The notes: generated by a model not told the origin, from the sequence alone. DNA of 64,000 bases from Chloroflexota bacterium (GCA_030603665.1 JAUVXJ010000010.1:62001-126000); one strand, 5' to 3'. Shown: positions 1 to 8,566, counted from the first letter of the stretch. Translations and numbers: made by a program.

Positions 1-208
1 CCACACTGCCTTCCACAAGGAATGCCACCTTGACGTCGACCCTGTACTCTGAAACCTTGCCATCCTTGACCACGACGTTTTGGCCGACGACATCGGCGCC
101 GACGATGCCTCGCAGCGACTCTGCCGCCTTGTTGATTGCGTTTGCAGTGGCCTCTTCCCAGCTATTGGGGGAAGTTCCTACGAGCTCGATTACCTTCAAG
201 ACCGACAT
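1..208 (-). CDS. Dodecin family flavin-binding protein (3' end cut off)
   Basis: Translating from the ATG at 208 gives MSVLKVIELVGTSPNSWEEA and continues through ...GIVGADVV... and ...EYRVDVKVAFLVE to the window edge. This matches the roughly 70-residue dodecin family, including the SWE[ED]A helix start and the YRVDVKV strand. Dodecins are cytoplasmic dodecamers that bind and buffer flavins. A clear GGAGG sits 8 nt upstream of the ATG. Only the last few residues and the stop should be missing. The gene lies 85 bp downstream of the SPFH/zinc-ribbon gene in the same direction and may share its transcript. The identification rests on visible motifs; the ligand is inferred from the family. Confidence 0.9.
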   Translation of the reverse strand, partial: MSVLKVIELVGTSPNSWEEATANAINKAAESLRGIVGADVVGQNVVVKDGKVSEYRVDVKVAFLVEGSV

Positions 209-293
209 CGATACACCTCCTTGTTGGGTCCACTCACGGACACTGCCTCAGTCGATTGAATACCTCTGCCGGCTAGCCAGGTTGCTGCCCTCC

Positions 294-1346
294 CTACTCC
301 ACGGGGTTGCCGCAGTTGGGGCAGAACTGGGAACCTGCCGGGACGTCCATCTTGCAGTTGGCGCAGATCATGGACTGCCCAATCTTGGCCCCGCAATGGT
401 TGCAGAACTTGGCGGCCCCCGGTATGGGATTGCCGCAGCTCGGACAGGGGACGGTGCCCGCACCAGCGCCCGCAGCAGCCGCGCCCCCCTGCATGGCCTG
501 GCCCATCATGCCAGCCATCATGGCGCCCATGCCGACACCAGCGCCCATGCCCGCGCCCATCTGGGCAAAGCCCCCGCCTCCTTCGCCTGAGGCCATAGCG
601 GCCTGCTCCACGGCCCGGGCCGTCTTGAACTGGAGATACGCCTGCATGTTGCCGATGGCGCCCATAGCCGCCCGCTCGTCGATGGCCTTGGCGGTGTCCT
701 CGGTGGGCGAGACGTTGGTCACGTAGAGCGTCTTGAGGTCCAAACCCAGCGTGTTGAAGTCGTCCTGCGCCTTGGCCTTGGTGGCAGCCCCGATCTCGTC
801 GTACAGGCTCGGCAGATCGAAGATCGACTTACCCACCTCGCCCAGGATATCGGTCAGGTTAGAGATGAGAATGCTGCGCAGGAAGTTGTCGATGTCGTTG
901 GTGAAGTACAGGCCCTGCGTAGCCACGATCTTGTTCACGAACAGCTGGGGGTCCTTGACCTGCATGGAGTAGGTCCCGAAGCCCCGAACGCGAACCATAC
1001 CCAGCTCCGTGTCACGCAGAGCGACCGGCTCTGGGGTGCCCCATTTTTGGTCCACGTACTCGCGCATGTTGACGAAGTACACCTCTGCCTTGAAGGGCGT
1101 CTCGCCACTGAAAGCCTTGCCGATCAGGTCAACCAACACGGGCACGTTTGCCGTGGAAATGGTATGCCGGCCTGGGCCGAAGACGTCTAGCGCCTTTCCG
1201 TCCCGGAAAAACACGGCTTGCTGGCTCTCCCTCACTATGACCTGTGAGCCGATCCGGAAGTCGCCAGAACCCTGCTCTGGGATGCGATGCACCATCTCTC
1301 GCCCGGTGGCATCGAAATACTCGATTACGTCGAAGATCCTTGCCAT
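294..1346 (-). CDS. SPFH/band-7 domain protein with two C-terminal zinc ribbons (YdjI-like)
   Basis: The 350-residue product starts MARIFDVIEYFD. Residues about 25-230 form an SPFH-like domain (IGSQVIVRESQQAVFFRDGK ... GPGRHTISTANVPVL), typical of the YdjI/'virion core' subfamily. A Gly/Met/Ala-rich flexible stretch follows at about 255-300. Two zinc ribbons close the protein, each of the form CxxCG...CxxCG. YdjI of Bacillus works with PspA-type membrane stress proteins, so a role at the membrane is plausible but not shown here. The start has a GAGGTACTGAA leader. A helical-protein gene lies 30 bp upstream, so the two probably form an operon. Confidence 0.8.
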   Translation of the reverse strand: MARIFDVIEYFDATGREMVHRIPEQGSGDFRIGSQVIVRESQQAVFFRDGKALDVFGPGRHTISTANVPVLVDLIGKAFSGETPFKAEVYFVNMREYVDQKWGTPEPVALRDTELGMVRVRGFGTYSMQVKDPQLFVNKIVATQGLYFTNDIDNFLRSILISNLTDILGEVGKSIFDLPSLYDEIGAATKAKAQDDFNTLGLDLKTLYVTNVSPTEDTAKAIDERAAMGAIGNMQAYLQFKTARAVEQAAMASGEGGGGFAQMGAGMGAGVGMGAMMAGMMGQAMQGGAAAAGAGAGTVPCPSCGNPIPGAAKFCNHCGAKIGQSMICANCKMDVPAGSQFCPNCGNPVE

Positions 1347-1376
1347 TTCAGTACCTCCTCATCTGTCCGCCAAGTG

Positions 1377-1907
1377 CTACTGCGATTGACCAACGGTCAG
1401 GATAGCGTCCTTTCGACGGTCAAAGGTGGTGTTCAGCTCCTGCAAGAGAAGTAGAGCATCGTTAGCAGTGCTCCGTATCTCCTCCCCTGCCATGGCCGCG
1501 ATGGCCAGCTTGTCCATGATCTCGGTCAGCTGATCCACCGAGACAGTGAGGGCGTTATCATACATGTAGAGGGCGTCCAGCTGCTCCTCCTTGATCCTCA
1601 CTGCATCGAAGAGGCCGGCATATCCGTACTCTGCCACCTTCAGCCGGTCGATGAGCAACTGGAGCTGAAGCATCACTCTCTCCAGCAGCCCCAGGTCTTC
1701 CAGCTTTCCCTCGCTGGCGAGGTTGTTCTGAACATTGGACAGCTTGCTGCGCTGCTCCTGGAAGCGGTCCGCGAGAAACAAGCGCAGGATCTTGTCAGCC
1801 TCCCGCCGCATCTCCTTCTCTTTGTAGCCATGGTAGCCAGGGATCTTGCCCGCCAGCGTCTCCAAGGTGCCACGGGCATCCGATACCACGCCCCTCAGAT
1901 CCTCCAT
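1377..1907 (-). CDS. Helical protein of unknown function, partner of the SPFH gene
   Basis: The open frame extends upstream to 2018, but the ATG at 1907 (MEDLRGVVSDARGTLETLAG) follows GGAGGTGTAGAGGAG and is the likely start, giving 176 residues. The sequence is almost wholly amphipathic helix, rich in Leu, Glu and Lys (KEKEMRREADKILRLFLADR; LGLLERVMLQLQLLIDRL), so coiled coils are likely. No signal peptide or membrane segment is visible. I do not recognise the family. Position suggests a partner of the downstream SPFH/zinc-ribbon protein, as PspA-like coiled-coil proteins are beside ydjI in Bacillus, but the sequence itself is not clearly PspA. Confidence 0.6.
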   Translation of the reverse strand: MEDLRGVVSDARGTLETLAGKIPGYHGYKEKEMRREADKILRLFLADRFQEQRSKLSNVQNNLASEGKLEDLGLLERVMLQLQLLIDRLKVAEYGYAGLFDAVRIKEEQLDALYMYDNALTVSVDQLTEIMDKLAIAAMAGEEIRSTANDALLLLQELNTTFDRRKDAILTVGQSQ

Positions 1908-2085
1908 CTCCTCTACACCTCCTTCAGTCCTTTGCGCGGCTGCGGCCACTGTGAGTCGATTATAACGCAGGTAGACTCGAAAGGGTAACCCTTCATCGGC
2001 ATTCGCAGCGAGAGCCACCTGCTGGAGCCACCATCTACCCCCCGACCCCAGGCCAGATCAAGCGCTGCACCAGGTGAGCATGGAC

Positions 2086-2631
2086 TCACTCTGCGCCATA
2101 GAAGCAGAGCATGGTGCTTCCGTACTTGCGCTGATCAGTGAGGCCCAGAGCCGACAACTCCAGCTCTTCGTACTCTTTGGGATGGATTTGCGCCACCACG
2201 AGACCTTGCGGTGCCACCAGGTCTGACTCATCCAGAGCATACACCGTCTTGGCCCACAGTCCCTGGTACTGGGGAGGGGCCACATAGACGAGGTCGAAAG
2301 GCTCGAGATGGTCCCTTCTCATGAAGGCAAAGACGTCGGCCCGGACCACCTCCGCCCTGTCATCGAGCCTGGTGTGCGCCAGGTTGTCTTTGATGGTGGC
2401 TACCGCCCGTCCCTGCTGATCGACGAATACCGCCCAGGTGGCTCCTCGACTCAGCGCCTCGATGCCCACACCACCTGTGCCGGCAAACAGGTCCAGGAAG
2501 CGAGCATCGGTCACTCGGTCTCTCAAGATAGAGAAGAGAGCCTCCTTCACCCTGTCCCCCACGGGGCGGGTGCCGGAGCCACGCACCATCTTCAGCCTGC
2601 GGCCCTTAGCCTCCCCCGCTATCACTCTCAT
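2086..2631 (-). CDS. rsmD: 16S rRNA (guanine966-N2)-methyltransferase RsmD
   Basis: The 181-residue product begins MRVIAGEAKGRRLK, the hallmark RsmD N-terminus. It carries TRPVGDRVKEALFSIL and the SAM-binding motif I, FLDLFAGTGGVGIEALSRGA (about residues 45-64). RsmD methylates N2 of G966 in helix 31 of 16S rRNA, using SAM, on assembled small subunits. The usual catalytic [ND]PPY motif reads VAPPQY here, with the acidic or amide residue replaced by Ala; length and all other motifs are normal. The gene overlaps the upstream membrane-protein gene by 4 bp (ATGA), implying translational coupling in a valS-DUF457-rsmD operon. Confidence 0.92.
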   Translation of the reverse strand: MRVIAGEAKGRRLKMVRGSGTRPVGDRVKEALFSILRDRVTDARFLDLFAGTGGVGIEALSRGATWAVFVDQQGRAVATIKDNLAHTRLDDRAEVVRADVFAFMRRDHLEPFDLVYVAPPQYQGLWAKTVYALDESDLVAPQGLVVAQIHPKEYEELELSALGLTDQRKYGSTMLCFYGAE

Positions 2632-3185
2632 GATCTTCGTTCCTCACTTGATGTGGCAGGGAACCTACCTCTGCGCAGGAACCCGAGGAATCGACCCCCA
2701 CGGTAGATCCGCCCACTGACGAACAGCCAGACAAGGATGGCGATTCCTCCCATCTCCAGCGGGATGGTGAGACGATCCTCTCGTAACACCTCTTTGTACG
2801 CCTCCACCATCAGCTTCAGCGAGTTCAGATCGCGCCAATCCCCGAACCGTCTTCCGAAAAAAGGATGGAACAGAGTGTGCGGAAAACGCCACATCCTGTC
2901 GGTGACCAGATGGCTGTTGAACGCCAGGGCGTATGGCAGCCAGCGCCGACGGAAGAGGACTGCGGCCAACAGCACAGGCAGGTGGCAGAAGAAGAGAGTA
3001 TGCGCCCACACCTGGCCAGTTCTGTGCTTCGACAGCCCAGTCACGACCAACGCCTTGTCGGCGAGGTCGGGGGCCATGGACGCCACAGCCACCAGACGAT
3101 AGTCCGCATCTTCGAAGATGTCAGCCCTCCGCTGAAGCAACCTCAGGCCGCCCCAGGCGTACGCTATGTGGCCGAGGGGCAGCAT
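2628..3185 (-). CDS. Membrane-bound DUF457/YdjM-like putative metal-dependent hydrolase
   Basis: This 185-residue protein starts MLPLGHIAYAWG, 1 bp after the valS stop. It keeps the histidine/aspartate pattern of membrane-associated YdjM-type hydrolases: HIAYA near the N-terminus, SMAPDLADK at about 36-44, AHTLFF at about 61-66, and NSHLVTDRMWRFPHTLFHP at about 90-108. Several hydrophobic segments are visible (about 66-80 and 145-160). The substrate of this family is not established. It sits between valS and rsmD with coupled spacing, so it is probably cotranscribed from the T-box-controlled promoter. The extreme C-terminus (about 165-185) is basic and probably cytoplasmic. Confidence 0.6.
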   Translation of the reverse strand: MLPLGHIAYAWGGLRLLQRRADIFEDADYRLVAVASMAPDLADKALVVTGLSKHRTGQVWAHTLFFCHLPVLLAAVLFRRRWLPYALAFNSHLVTDRMWRFPHTLFHPFFGRRFGDWRDLNSLKLMVEAYKEVLREDRLTIPLEMGGIAILVWLFVSGRIYRGGRFLGFLRRGRFPATSSEERRS

Positions 3186-3186
3186 T

Positions 3187-5934
3187 CTATTCGCCCAGGC
3201 CTCCCAGCTTCTCTTCTAGTTTGCCCCGCTCCTTCTGATACCTGGCCAGCTTGTCTCGCTCCCGACACACCACCTCCCCCGGAGCCTTGGTCACGAACCC
3301 CTCGTTGGAGAGCAGTTGCTCCGAACGCGCGATCTCAGTGTTCAGGTTGGCGATCTCTTGCTCGAGCCGTTTCCGCTCCTTCTCCACATCTACCTCGACG
3401 ACCAGTGTGGTCGAGAGTGGCCCCGTGACCACGGTGCTACCCGCCGGCAGTGGCTCCCACTGGGCGGAGCCGTTCCCGGGTCCTGCTGGTGCTAGCGAGT
3501 CGACGTCAACGCGCACAGAATAGGAGAGGAGTCCGGCGTCCACAGCGCCGCCTGGGGTAACAGGTTCTCGCTGGGCAGAGATCTTCCTGGGCTCAACACG
3601 CGCCAGCCAGGCGAAGACGTCCCTCTGAGCACTGAGGACTTCGTGAAGCTCACCGGCCACGGTGTACGATGCCGGCTTGACCTCCACTGGCCAGCCTTCT
3701 TCCGCCCGCCTGTTCCTGATGTCCCGGATGTGCTGCCAAATCTCCTGCTGCGCCGCCTCTGCCTCCTCGTCCACCAGCCCAGGCTCCGGCCACGGCGCCA
3801 CCATCAGGCTTTCCCCCTCGTGGGGCAGGTGTTGCCACATCTCCTCGGTCACGAAAGGCATGAAGGGGTGCAGGAGGCGCAAGGTCCTCTCCAGGACGTG
3901 GACCAGGACGTGCAGTGTAGCGATCTTGGCCTCCTCGTCGTCCCCATAGAGGCGCACTTTGCTAGCCTCGATGAACCAGTCGGCGAACTCACTCCACAGG
4001 AACTCGTAGATCTGCTTGCCCGCCTCGCCGAACTGATAGCTGTCCAGGAGGCGGGTTGCCTCCCTGGTCAGCCGGTTCTGCCGGGAGAGGATCCAGCGGT
4101 CCTCCAAGCGCAGACCCGCCCAGGTCTCCGGGTCGCCACCGGGGAGCTGGTAGTCGTCCGGGAGATTGCCCGTGATGAACCGCGCCATCTGCCACATCTT
4201 GTTGGCGAAATTGCGACTGGCTTCCAGCTTCTCCTGGTACAGCTTCATGTCTTCGCCCGGACTGCTGCCGGTGATGATGGTGTAGCGCAAGGCGTCGGCC
4301 CCATACTGTGCCACCACGTCCAGGGGGTCGGCCACATTCCCCTTGGACTTGCTCATCTTCATGCCGTCCTCGTCGCGCATCAGGCCGTGGAGATAGATCA
4401 CATGGAAGGGTACCTTGCCATCCATGTGCTCCATGCCCAGCATGATCATCCGGGCAACCCAGAAGAAGAGGATGTCATACCCCGTCTCCATCACCGAGGT
4501 GGGATAGAAGTAGCGCAGATCCTCTGTATCGTCGGGCCACCCCAGGGTGGAGAAGGGCCACAGTCCCGAAGAGAACCAGGTATCGAGCACGTCCGGATCC
4601 TGGCGGATCTTCGTACCGCCGCAATGCTCGCACTCCGTGGGATCCACCGTGGCCACGGTCAGCTCGTCGCAGTCGTCGCAATACCACACGGGGATGCGGT
4701 GGCCCCACCACAACTGCCGGGAGATGCACCAGTCGCGGATGTTCTCCATCCAGTTGTAGTACACCTTGGTGAACCGCTCAGGGACGATCCTGATCCGCCC
4801 GTCTCGCACCGCCTCGATGGCGGGCTCAGCCAGGGGCTTGATCTTCACGAACCACTGCACCGAGACCAGGGGCTCCACCATGGTCTGGCATCGCTGGCAG
4901 CGCCCGGGGGCATGGACGTGGGACTCCGTCTTGGTCAGCAATCCCTGCTCCCGAAGATCCTCCACCAGCTTGTCGCGGGCCTCATACCTGTCCATGCCTG
5001 CGTACGGCCCAGCCTCCTCGTTCAGGGTCGCGTCCAGGTTCATGATGTTGACTGAGTCCAGCTGGTGCCGCTGCCCGATCTCGTAGTCAGTGGGGTCGTG
5101 CCCCGGGGTGACCTTCACCGCACCGGTGCCAAACTCCGGGTCCACGACCTCATCGGCGATAATGGGGATGCGGCGCTCCAGCACAGGCAGGATGGCGATC
5201 TTGCCCACCATCTCTTTGTACCGCTGGTCGTAGGGGTTCACCGCCACCGCCGTGTCGCCCAGGATGGTCTCCGGCCGGGTGGTAGCCACCTCGACGTAGC
5301 CCCCGTCTTCCAGGGGATACCTTACGTACCACAGGTGGCTTCCCTCCTCCTCGTGAGGCGTCTCCAGGTCCGACAGGGCGGTCTGGCAACGGGGACACCA
5401 GTTGATGATGTACTCGCCACGGTAGATCAGCCCCTTTCGGTACAGGTTGACGAAGGCTTCTCGCACCGCCCTCGACAGCCCCTCGTCCAGGGTGAACCGC
5501 TCTCGCGTCCAGTCGCACGAGGCGCCCAGGCGACGGAGTTGATGGGTGATGATGCCCCCGTACTCCTCCCTCCACTCCCAGAGCATCTCCTCGAACTTCT
5601 CGCGGCCAACGTCGTCACGGGTCAGTCCCTCCTTGGCCAGCTCTCTCTCCACCACGTTCTGAGTGCTGATGCCAGCATGGTCGCTACCTGGCAGCCACAG
5701 GGTCGGCTCGCCCCGCATGCGGTGGTAGCGGATCATCAGGTCCTCGAAGGCGATGAACATGGCGTGGCCATGGTGCAGTTCACCGGTGATGTTGGGAGGA
5801 GGGATAGCGATGGTGAAAGGCTGCTTATCCCAGTCTATCTCCGGTGTGAAGTAGCCCCTCCCCTCCCAGAACTCGTACAACCTCTCCTCAGTGTCCTGAG
5901 GGTCATAAGTCCTCGACATCTCTTTCCCGTACAT
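3187..5934 (-). CDS. valS: Valyl-tRNA synthetase
   Basis: The protein has 915 residues, normal for bacterial ValRS. The class I signature HHGH is at about residues 54-57 (PPNITGELHHGHAM) and KMSKSKGN at about 523. Cys pairs in the insertion (CPRC, CQRC, CDDC, CEHC) suggest zinc binding. The C-terminus is a coiled coil (VEKERKRLEQEIANLNTEIA). The enzyme charges tRNA-Val and edits misactivated Thr. Two starts are possible: MYGKEM at 5934 after GGATAAAGGACC, or the internal ATG five codons later after GGGAAAGAG. Expression is evidently controlled by the T-box leader just upstream. The gene heads an operon with the DUF457-like gene and rsmD. Confidence 0.97.
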   Translation of the reverse strand: MYGKEMSRTYDPQDTEERLYEFWEGRGYFTPEIDWDKQPFTIAIPPPNITGELHHGHAMFIAFEDLMIRYHRMRGEPTLWLPGSDHAGISTQNVVERELAKEGLTRDDVGREKFEEMLWEWREEYGGIITHQLRRLGASCDWTRERFTLDEGLSRAVREAFVNLYRKGLIYRGEYIINWCPRCQTALSDLETPHEEEGSHLWYVRYPLEDGGYVEVATTRPETILGDTAVAVNPYDQRYKEMVGKIAILPVLERRIPIIADEVVDPEFGTGAVKVTPGHDPTDYEIGQRHQLDSVNIMNLDATLNEEAGPYAGMDRYEARDKLVEDLREQGLLTKTESHVHAPGRCQRCQTMVEPLVSVQWFVKIKPLAEPAIEAVRDGRIRIVPERFTKVYYNWMENIRDWCISRQLWWGHRIPVWYCDDCDELTVATVDPTECEHCGGTKIRQDPDVLDTWFSSGLWPFSTLGWPDDTEDLRYFYPTSVMETGYDILFFWVARMIMLGMEHMDGKVPFHVIYLHGLMRDEDGMKMSKSKGNVADPLDVVAQYGADALRYTIITGSSPGEDMKLYQEKLEASRNFANKMWQMARFITGNLPDDYQLPGGDPETWAGLRLEDRWILSRQNRLTREATRLLDSYQFGEAGKQIYEFLWSEFADWFIEASKVRLYGDDEEAKIATLHVLVHVLERTLRLLHPFMPFVTEEMWQHLPHEGESLMVAPWPEPGLVDEEAEAAQQEIWQHIRDIRNRRAEEGWPVEVKPASYTVAGELHEVLSAQRDVFAWLARVEPRKISAQREPVTPGGAVDAGLLSYSVRVDVDSLAPAGPGNGSAQWEPLPAGSTVVTGPLSTTLVVEVDVEKERKRLEQEIANLNTEIARSEQLLSNEGFVTKAPGEVVCRERDKLARYQKERGKLEEKLGGLGE

Positions 5935-6002
5935 GGTCCTTTATCCTTCCCCGGCAGATCCCCGTAGGGCAACCCTACTGCCAATCCTACAGCACTAGCG
6001 GT

Positions 6003-6283
6003 AGAATGTAGCAACAAGCCCCTTTCATCTCCAGGACGAAAGGGGCTCTTTCGCGGTACCACCTCGATTCCGCCGAAGTATGGAACTCCGACGACTCTCG
6101 ACGGGCCGTAACGGACCCAACCGGGGGAGCCTATTGGGCGATGACGCCGTTCAGCTTCCCGACTCCCAGGCGACCTTCAGCGGCTCTCGTTGTGGGAGGC
6201 TCTCACTCAGCGACCTACCTTCTCTGCCAACTCCAGCCCGCCTACTCCTCCTGATCCAAGTCATTGCAGCGGTATGTTGTGTT
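6003..6283 (-). promoter_or_regulatory. T-box riboswitch leader of valS
   Basis: The minus strand shows the conserved T-box antiterminator sequence GAGGTGGTACCGCG (6052-6065). Just 3' of it is a terminator hairpin. Upstream lie the Stem I-type block GCTGAGTGAGAGCC and the Stem III-type block AATAGGCTCCCCCGGT...CCGTTA. Such leaders bind a specific uncharged tRNA and then permit read-through. In the Stem I 3' side, GGCGTCATCGCC offers GTC (6143-6145) as a probable Val specifier codon, in agreement with the downstream gene. The T-box and terminator are seen directly; the specifier and exact boundaries are inferred. Confidence 0.9.
6016..6047 (-). terminator. Intrinsic terminator of the valS T-box
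   Basis: A perfect 10-bp stem, AGCCCCTTTC (6017-6026) with GAAAGGGGCT (6038-6047), lies directly after the T-box sequence on the minus strand and is followed by TTGTTG. Its 5' arm overlaps the region needed for antiterminator pairing, as in other transcriptional T-boxes. Confidence 0.85.
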
Positions 6284-6289
6284 TTGCGT

Positions 6290-6319
6290 ATTCTAGCACA
6301 TTCCATGCACTGTTACCAA
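6290..6319 (-). promoter_or_regulatory. Probable sigma70-type promoter of valS
   Basis: On the minus strand TTGGTA (6314-6319) and TAGAAT (6290-6295) are separated by 18 bp. Initiation about 7 nt downstream would begin the T-box leader near 6283. This is a consensus match only. Confidence 0.6.
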
Positions 6320-6324
6320 CCCCT

Positions 6325-6352
6325 GTAGGGGCACGGCATGCCGTGCCCCTAC
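6325..6352. repeat. 28-bp perfect palindrome, copy 1
   Basis: The half-site GTAGGGGCACGGCA is followed immediately by its exact reverse complement. A second 28-bp palindrome with the same core and changed flank bases is at 21312-21339. Both are intergenic. REP-like dispersed palindromes behave this way; a role in mRNA ends or protein binding is unknown. Confidence 0.85.
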
Positions 6353-6378
6353 GTGCCTACGGCTGGGGAACATGCGGC

Positions 6379-6565
6379 CTACCAGGCGTCTATGCTGGAA
6401 CCTCCAGAGGAATCAATGCTGCCCAGAGTGGGACTGCCTCGATACCTGACACGCGAAGCGCCACTGGCCTCCACGTCCAGCCGTCCGCTGACGTTCACCG
6501 TCGCCGAACTGGCTCCACTCACCTCGATGTCGGCGTCAGCGACCGGGAGGTCGACCAGACGCTCG
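6379..6565 (-). pseudogene. Decayed 3' end of a GIN-domain (DUF2807) lipoprotein gene
   Basis: Minus-strand translation gives VDLPVADADIEVSGASSATV, then NVSGRLDVEASGASRV, then SPTLGSIDSSGGSS and a stop at 6379. This aligns closely with the C-terminus of the intact GIN-domain protein at 9152-9904 (VGDANVEASGASKV, NASGRLDADASGAS, SPALGTIDSSSGSS). About 60 codons remain; nothing upstream resembles the rest of the gene. It is therefore a fragment from duplication or decay rather than a gene. Confidence 0.75.
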
Positions 6566-6947
6566 CTGCGCTCGCATTCACCCTACTGCCTACTCTACCG
6601 AACTGCTTCCGCACGGCCGACCAGCGGTTTGCGCCGAAACTTCCTTCTCACACACACTCTGAAGGCCACTCGATGGCAAACAGCCGGCCCCACCGGGATC
6701 GCTCCCAGCCTGAGGCCGGCTGCAGTACGCCCATCGCCTATCCTTGCTCCTTCGGTGGTGATCAGGACATGGCACGGCCTTATCACTCGCAAAGCGCCTG
6801 TTGCGATGTAGGCTTCAGTATTGGCTACGACATCGTATCTCACATGGGATGGAGAGTCTAGTGTTGTTCCGCCCGCGCGATTCTCCACATGCGCCGGGTT
6901 TCCTGTTCAGAGCCCACCCCCAACGGAACACTCATCCCTCCCGACTA
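6566..6947. other. Intergenic stretch with no recognised gene
   Basis: This follows the GIN remnant. A minus-strand open frame (6595-6888, 97 codons) exists, but its product is Arg-rich, has no recognisable motif and no good ribosome-binding site, so I treat it as chance. Nothing else stands out. Confidence 0.5.
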
Positions 6948-7532
6948 TTAGCCAAGAGCTCCTCCCAGCAGTCCTCCCACGACACCGACACCCAGGCCGA
7001 ACAGGCCCAGCACTATTGCGGCGACGACTGAGATCGCAATGAAGGCGATCCAGCCGATGACGACGGTGACGATAGTCTGCACCCACTCCAGATCCAGCGC
7101 CTCCTTGGTCGCTACAAACCAGGCGATCATCATCAGGATCCAGGCGATGAACATGACCGGTGCCAACAGGCAAGACAGGATCTCGCCGAAGATGGCCACG
7201 ACTCCGATGACCCCCACCACCTGCCACACGGAGGCCAGGCCCAGAGTCCGCACCAGCTCTCCGAAGGTGACGTCGGCGTTGAAGACGGCACGCCCCACCC
7301 AGTTGATGACCAGCGCACCCACGGCGAAAGCGATGACGGCAAAGATGGTCCCCCCGACGGCGCCGAGCAGCCATTGCACCAGGTTGCTGCTTGCGTGCGA
7401 CCCGAGTTGGCTGAGGAATGCGACCACGGCCACCAGGATCCAGGCGGTCGTGGTGAAGCTAGTGTCCTTCTCAACCTCGGCGTACACCCCCTTGCGGAAC
7501 GTGAACGCGCCAATGATGCGTTCGATCAGCAT
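6948..7532 (-). CDS. YIP1-family integral membrane protein
   Basis: The ATG at 7532 (MLIERIIGAFTFRKGVYAEV) follows AAGGAGG with a 7-nt spacer; an upstream ATG at 7568 lacks such a site. The 194-residue product has a short polar N-terminus (FRKGVYAEVEKDTSFTTTAW) and about five hydrophobic helices, including a Gly-rich last one. The layout and the 'F.......V..D...T..A....' start match YIP1-domain proteins. The function of bacterial members is unknown. It belongs to a run of small minus-strand membrane-protein genes (7-11 kb). Confidence 0.65.
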   Translation of the reverse strand: MLIERIIGAFTFRKGVYAEVEKDTSFTTTAWILVAVVAFLSQLGSHASSNLVQWLLGAVGGTIFAVIAFAVGALVINWVGRAVFNADVTFGELVRTLGLASVWQVVGVIGVVAIFGEILSCLLAPVMFIAWILMMIAWFVATKEALDLEWVQTIVTVVIGWIAFIAISVVAAIVLGLFGLGVGVVGGLLGGALG

Positions 7533-7733
7533 GTTTCTGCCTCCTTGTGTAGAAACTTTGATTGTCACCTTTGAACTACAGCACGATCGATCTGTTTCCT
7601 ACGCTATCCCACCCTCCTTCCTATTCTTGCGCCGACCTGCCTCCGCTTCTTGCCGAGCAGTCGGTGGGGTTCAGGCTAGCCATACACCATACACAGTCCA
7701 TGGCTGGCCTTTCGCCTCTCCTCGGAAGGGCTC

Positions 7734-8315
7734 TCACGCAGGCGCCGTAAACAGAACTCCAAGGATAGCCACCACCACAACGATGGCAAGTGCGGCAATC
7801 AAAGGGATAAACACTCTCTTGTCTCTCGGGTTTCGCTCCCAGGTGTGGAATATCCACGCAAAGGCAAGCGTCTGAACTGTAAATTCAGGGAAAGTGGCGA
7901 GATGAAGCCCAACGCTATAGTCGCCATAGATGAACCCTTCAATCTTTCCTGGGTCTGCTGCGTCTGCCCCTACATTAGTGAGGATCCACAGCGCACTGAA
8001 GAGGTATACCCAGCCCCGTTTACTCCCCACGATGACTTTGCGGAATGGCACGAATGCCACTGCCAGCAAAGCGCCTCGAAACAAGTTCAAGAGTGGGCCA
8101 AGAATAACCAGGGGGTGGTCGAAGGGTCGCATGTAGGAGTATGCAGTCGTGGCAAACAGTTCCCTGTAGTTCACCAGAATGGAGAAGATCAACCCAGCAA
8201 TGAAGTAGACTACCGTATGGGTAACGGCGTATCTGCCGATGAAACCAAACACGGATGTCTGGCCTCCATCCTTAGGTTCGTCTACGCTCGACTGTTCCTT
8301 CACCTCGGTAGTCAT
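7734..8315 (-). CDS. Membrane protein of unknown function
   Basis: The ATG at 8315 (MTTEVKEQSSVDEPKDGGQT) is preceded by AAGGAGGCCACCA and is a better start than the longer frame. The 193-residue product has a polar N-terminus and then about five membrane segments: HTVVYFIAGLIFSILVN, a second near PLVILGPLLNLFRGALLA, a third near VYLFSALWILTNVG, a fourth near FTVQTLAFAWIFHTW, and a C-terminal one, FIPLIAALAIVVVVAILGVL. I do not recognise the family. It lies among other small membrane-protein genes. Confidence 0.6.
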   Translation of the reverse strand: MTTEVKEQSSVDEPKDGGQTSVFGFIGRYAVTHTVVYFIAGLIFSILVNYRELFATTAYSYMRPFDHPLVILGPLLNLFRGALLAVAFVPFRKVIVGSKRGWVYLFSALWILTNVGADAADPGKIEGFIYGDYSVGLHLATFPEFTVQTLAFAWIFHTWERNPRDKRVFIPLIAALAIVVVVAILGVLFTAPA

Positions 8316-8478
8316 TGGTGGCCTCCTTAACGCCAGACTGTCGTAACCTGTGCTTGAGCGGCGATTACTCTTCTTTCTGAAGAGCAGCAGCCGCGAGCGC
8401 AAACGGCCCAATCCGTACCAGCCACGGATTCGCCGTTGCTACCTGGGAAGAATCTCTGCCCCGCTCGTGCTATTGGTC

Positions 8479-8566
8479 GTGACTTCCGTGGGGTCGCCGA
8501 GGTAGTGAACTCTGGAGCCTTCACGGGCTTATGCAACCAGCTTGCCGCTGACCTTCACTGTCAGCC
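8479..8566 (-). pseudogene. Second decayed GIN-domain fragment with an in-frame stop
   Basis: Minus-strand translation reads VKVSGKLVA, a TAA stop (8529-8531), then AREGSRVHYLGDPTE. It parallels VNASGRLDADASGASEITYLGSP of the intact GIN-domain protein at 9152-9904. The match is short and interrupted, so this is a remnant. The rest of the 8316-8701 gap shows no gene. Confidence 0.5.

Noticed and set aside
3643..5055. 470-codon plus-strand open frame opposite valS
   Set aside because: Its product is His/Pro/Arg-rich with no motif and lies wholly antisense to a perfect ValRS gene; long antisense frames are expected at this GC content.
6595..6888. 97-codon minus-strand frame between the GIN remnant and the YIP1 gene
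   Set aside because: No ribosome site, no motif, Arg-rich C-terminus.
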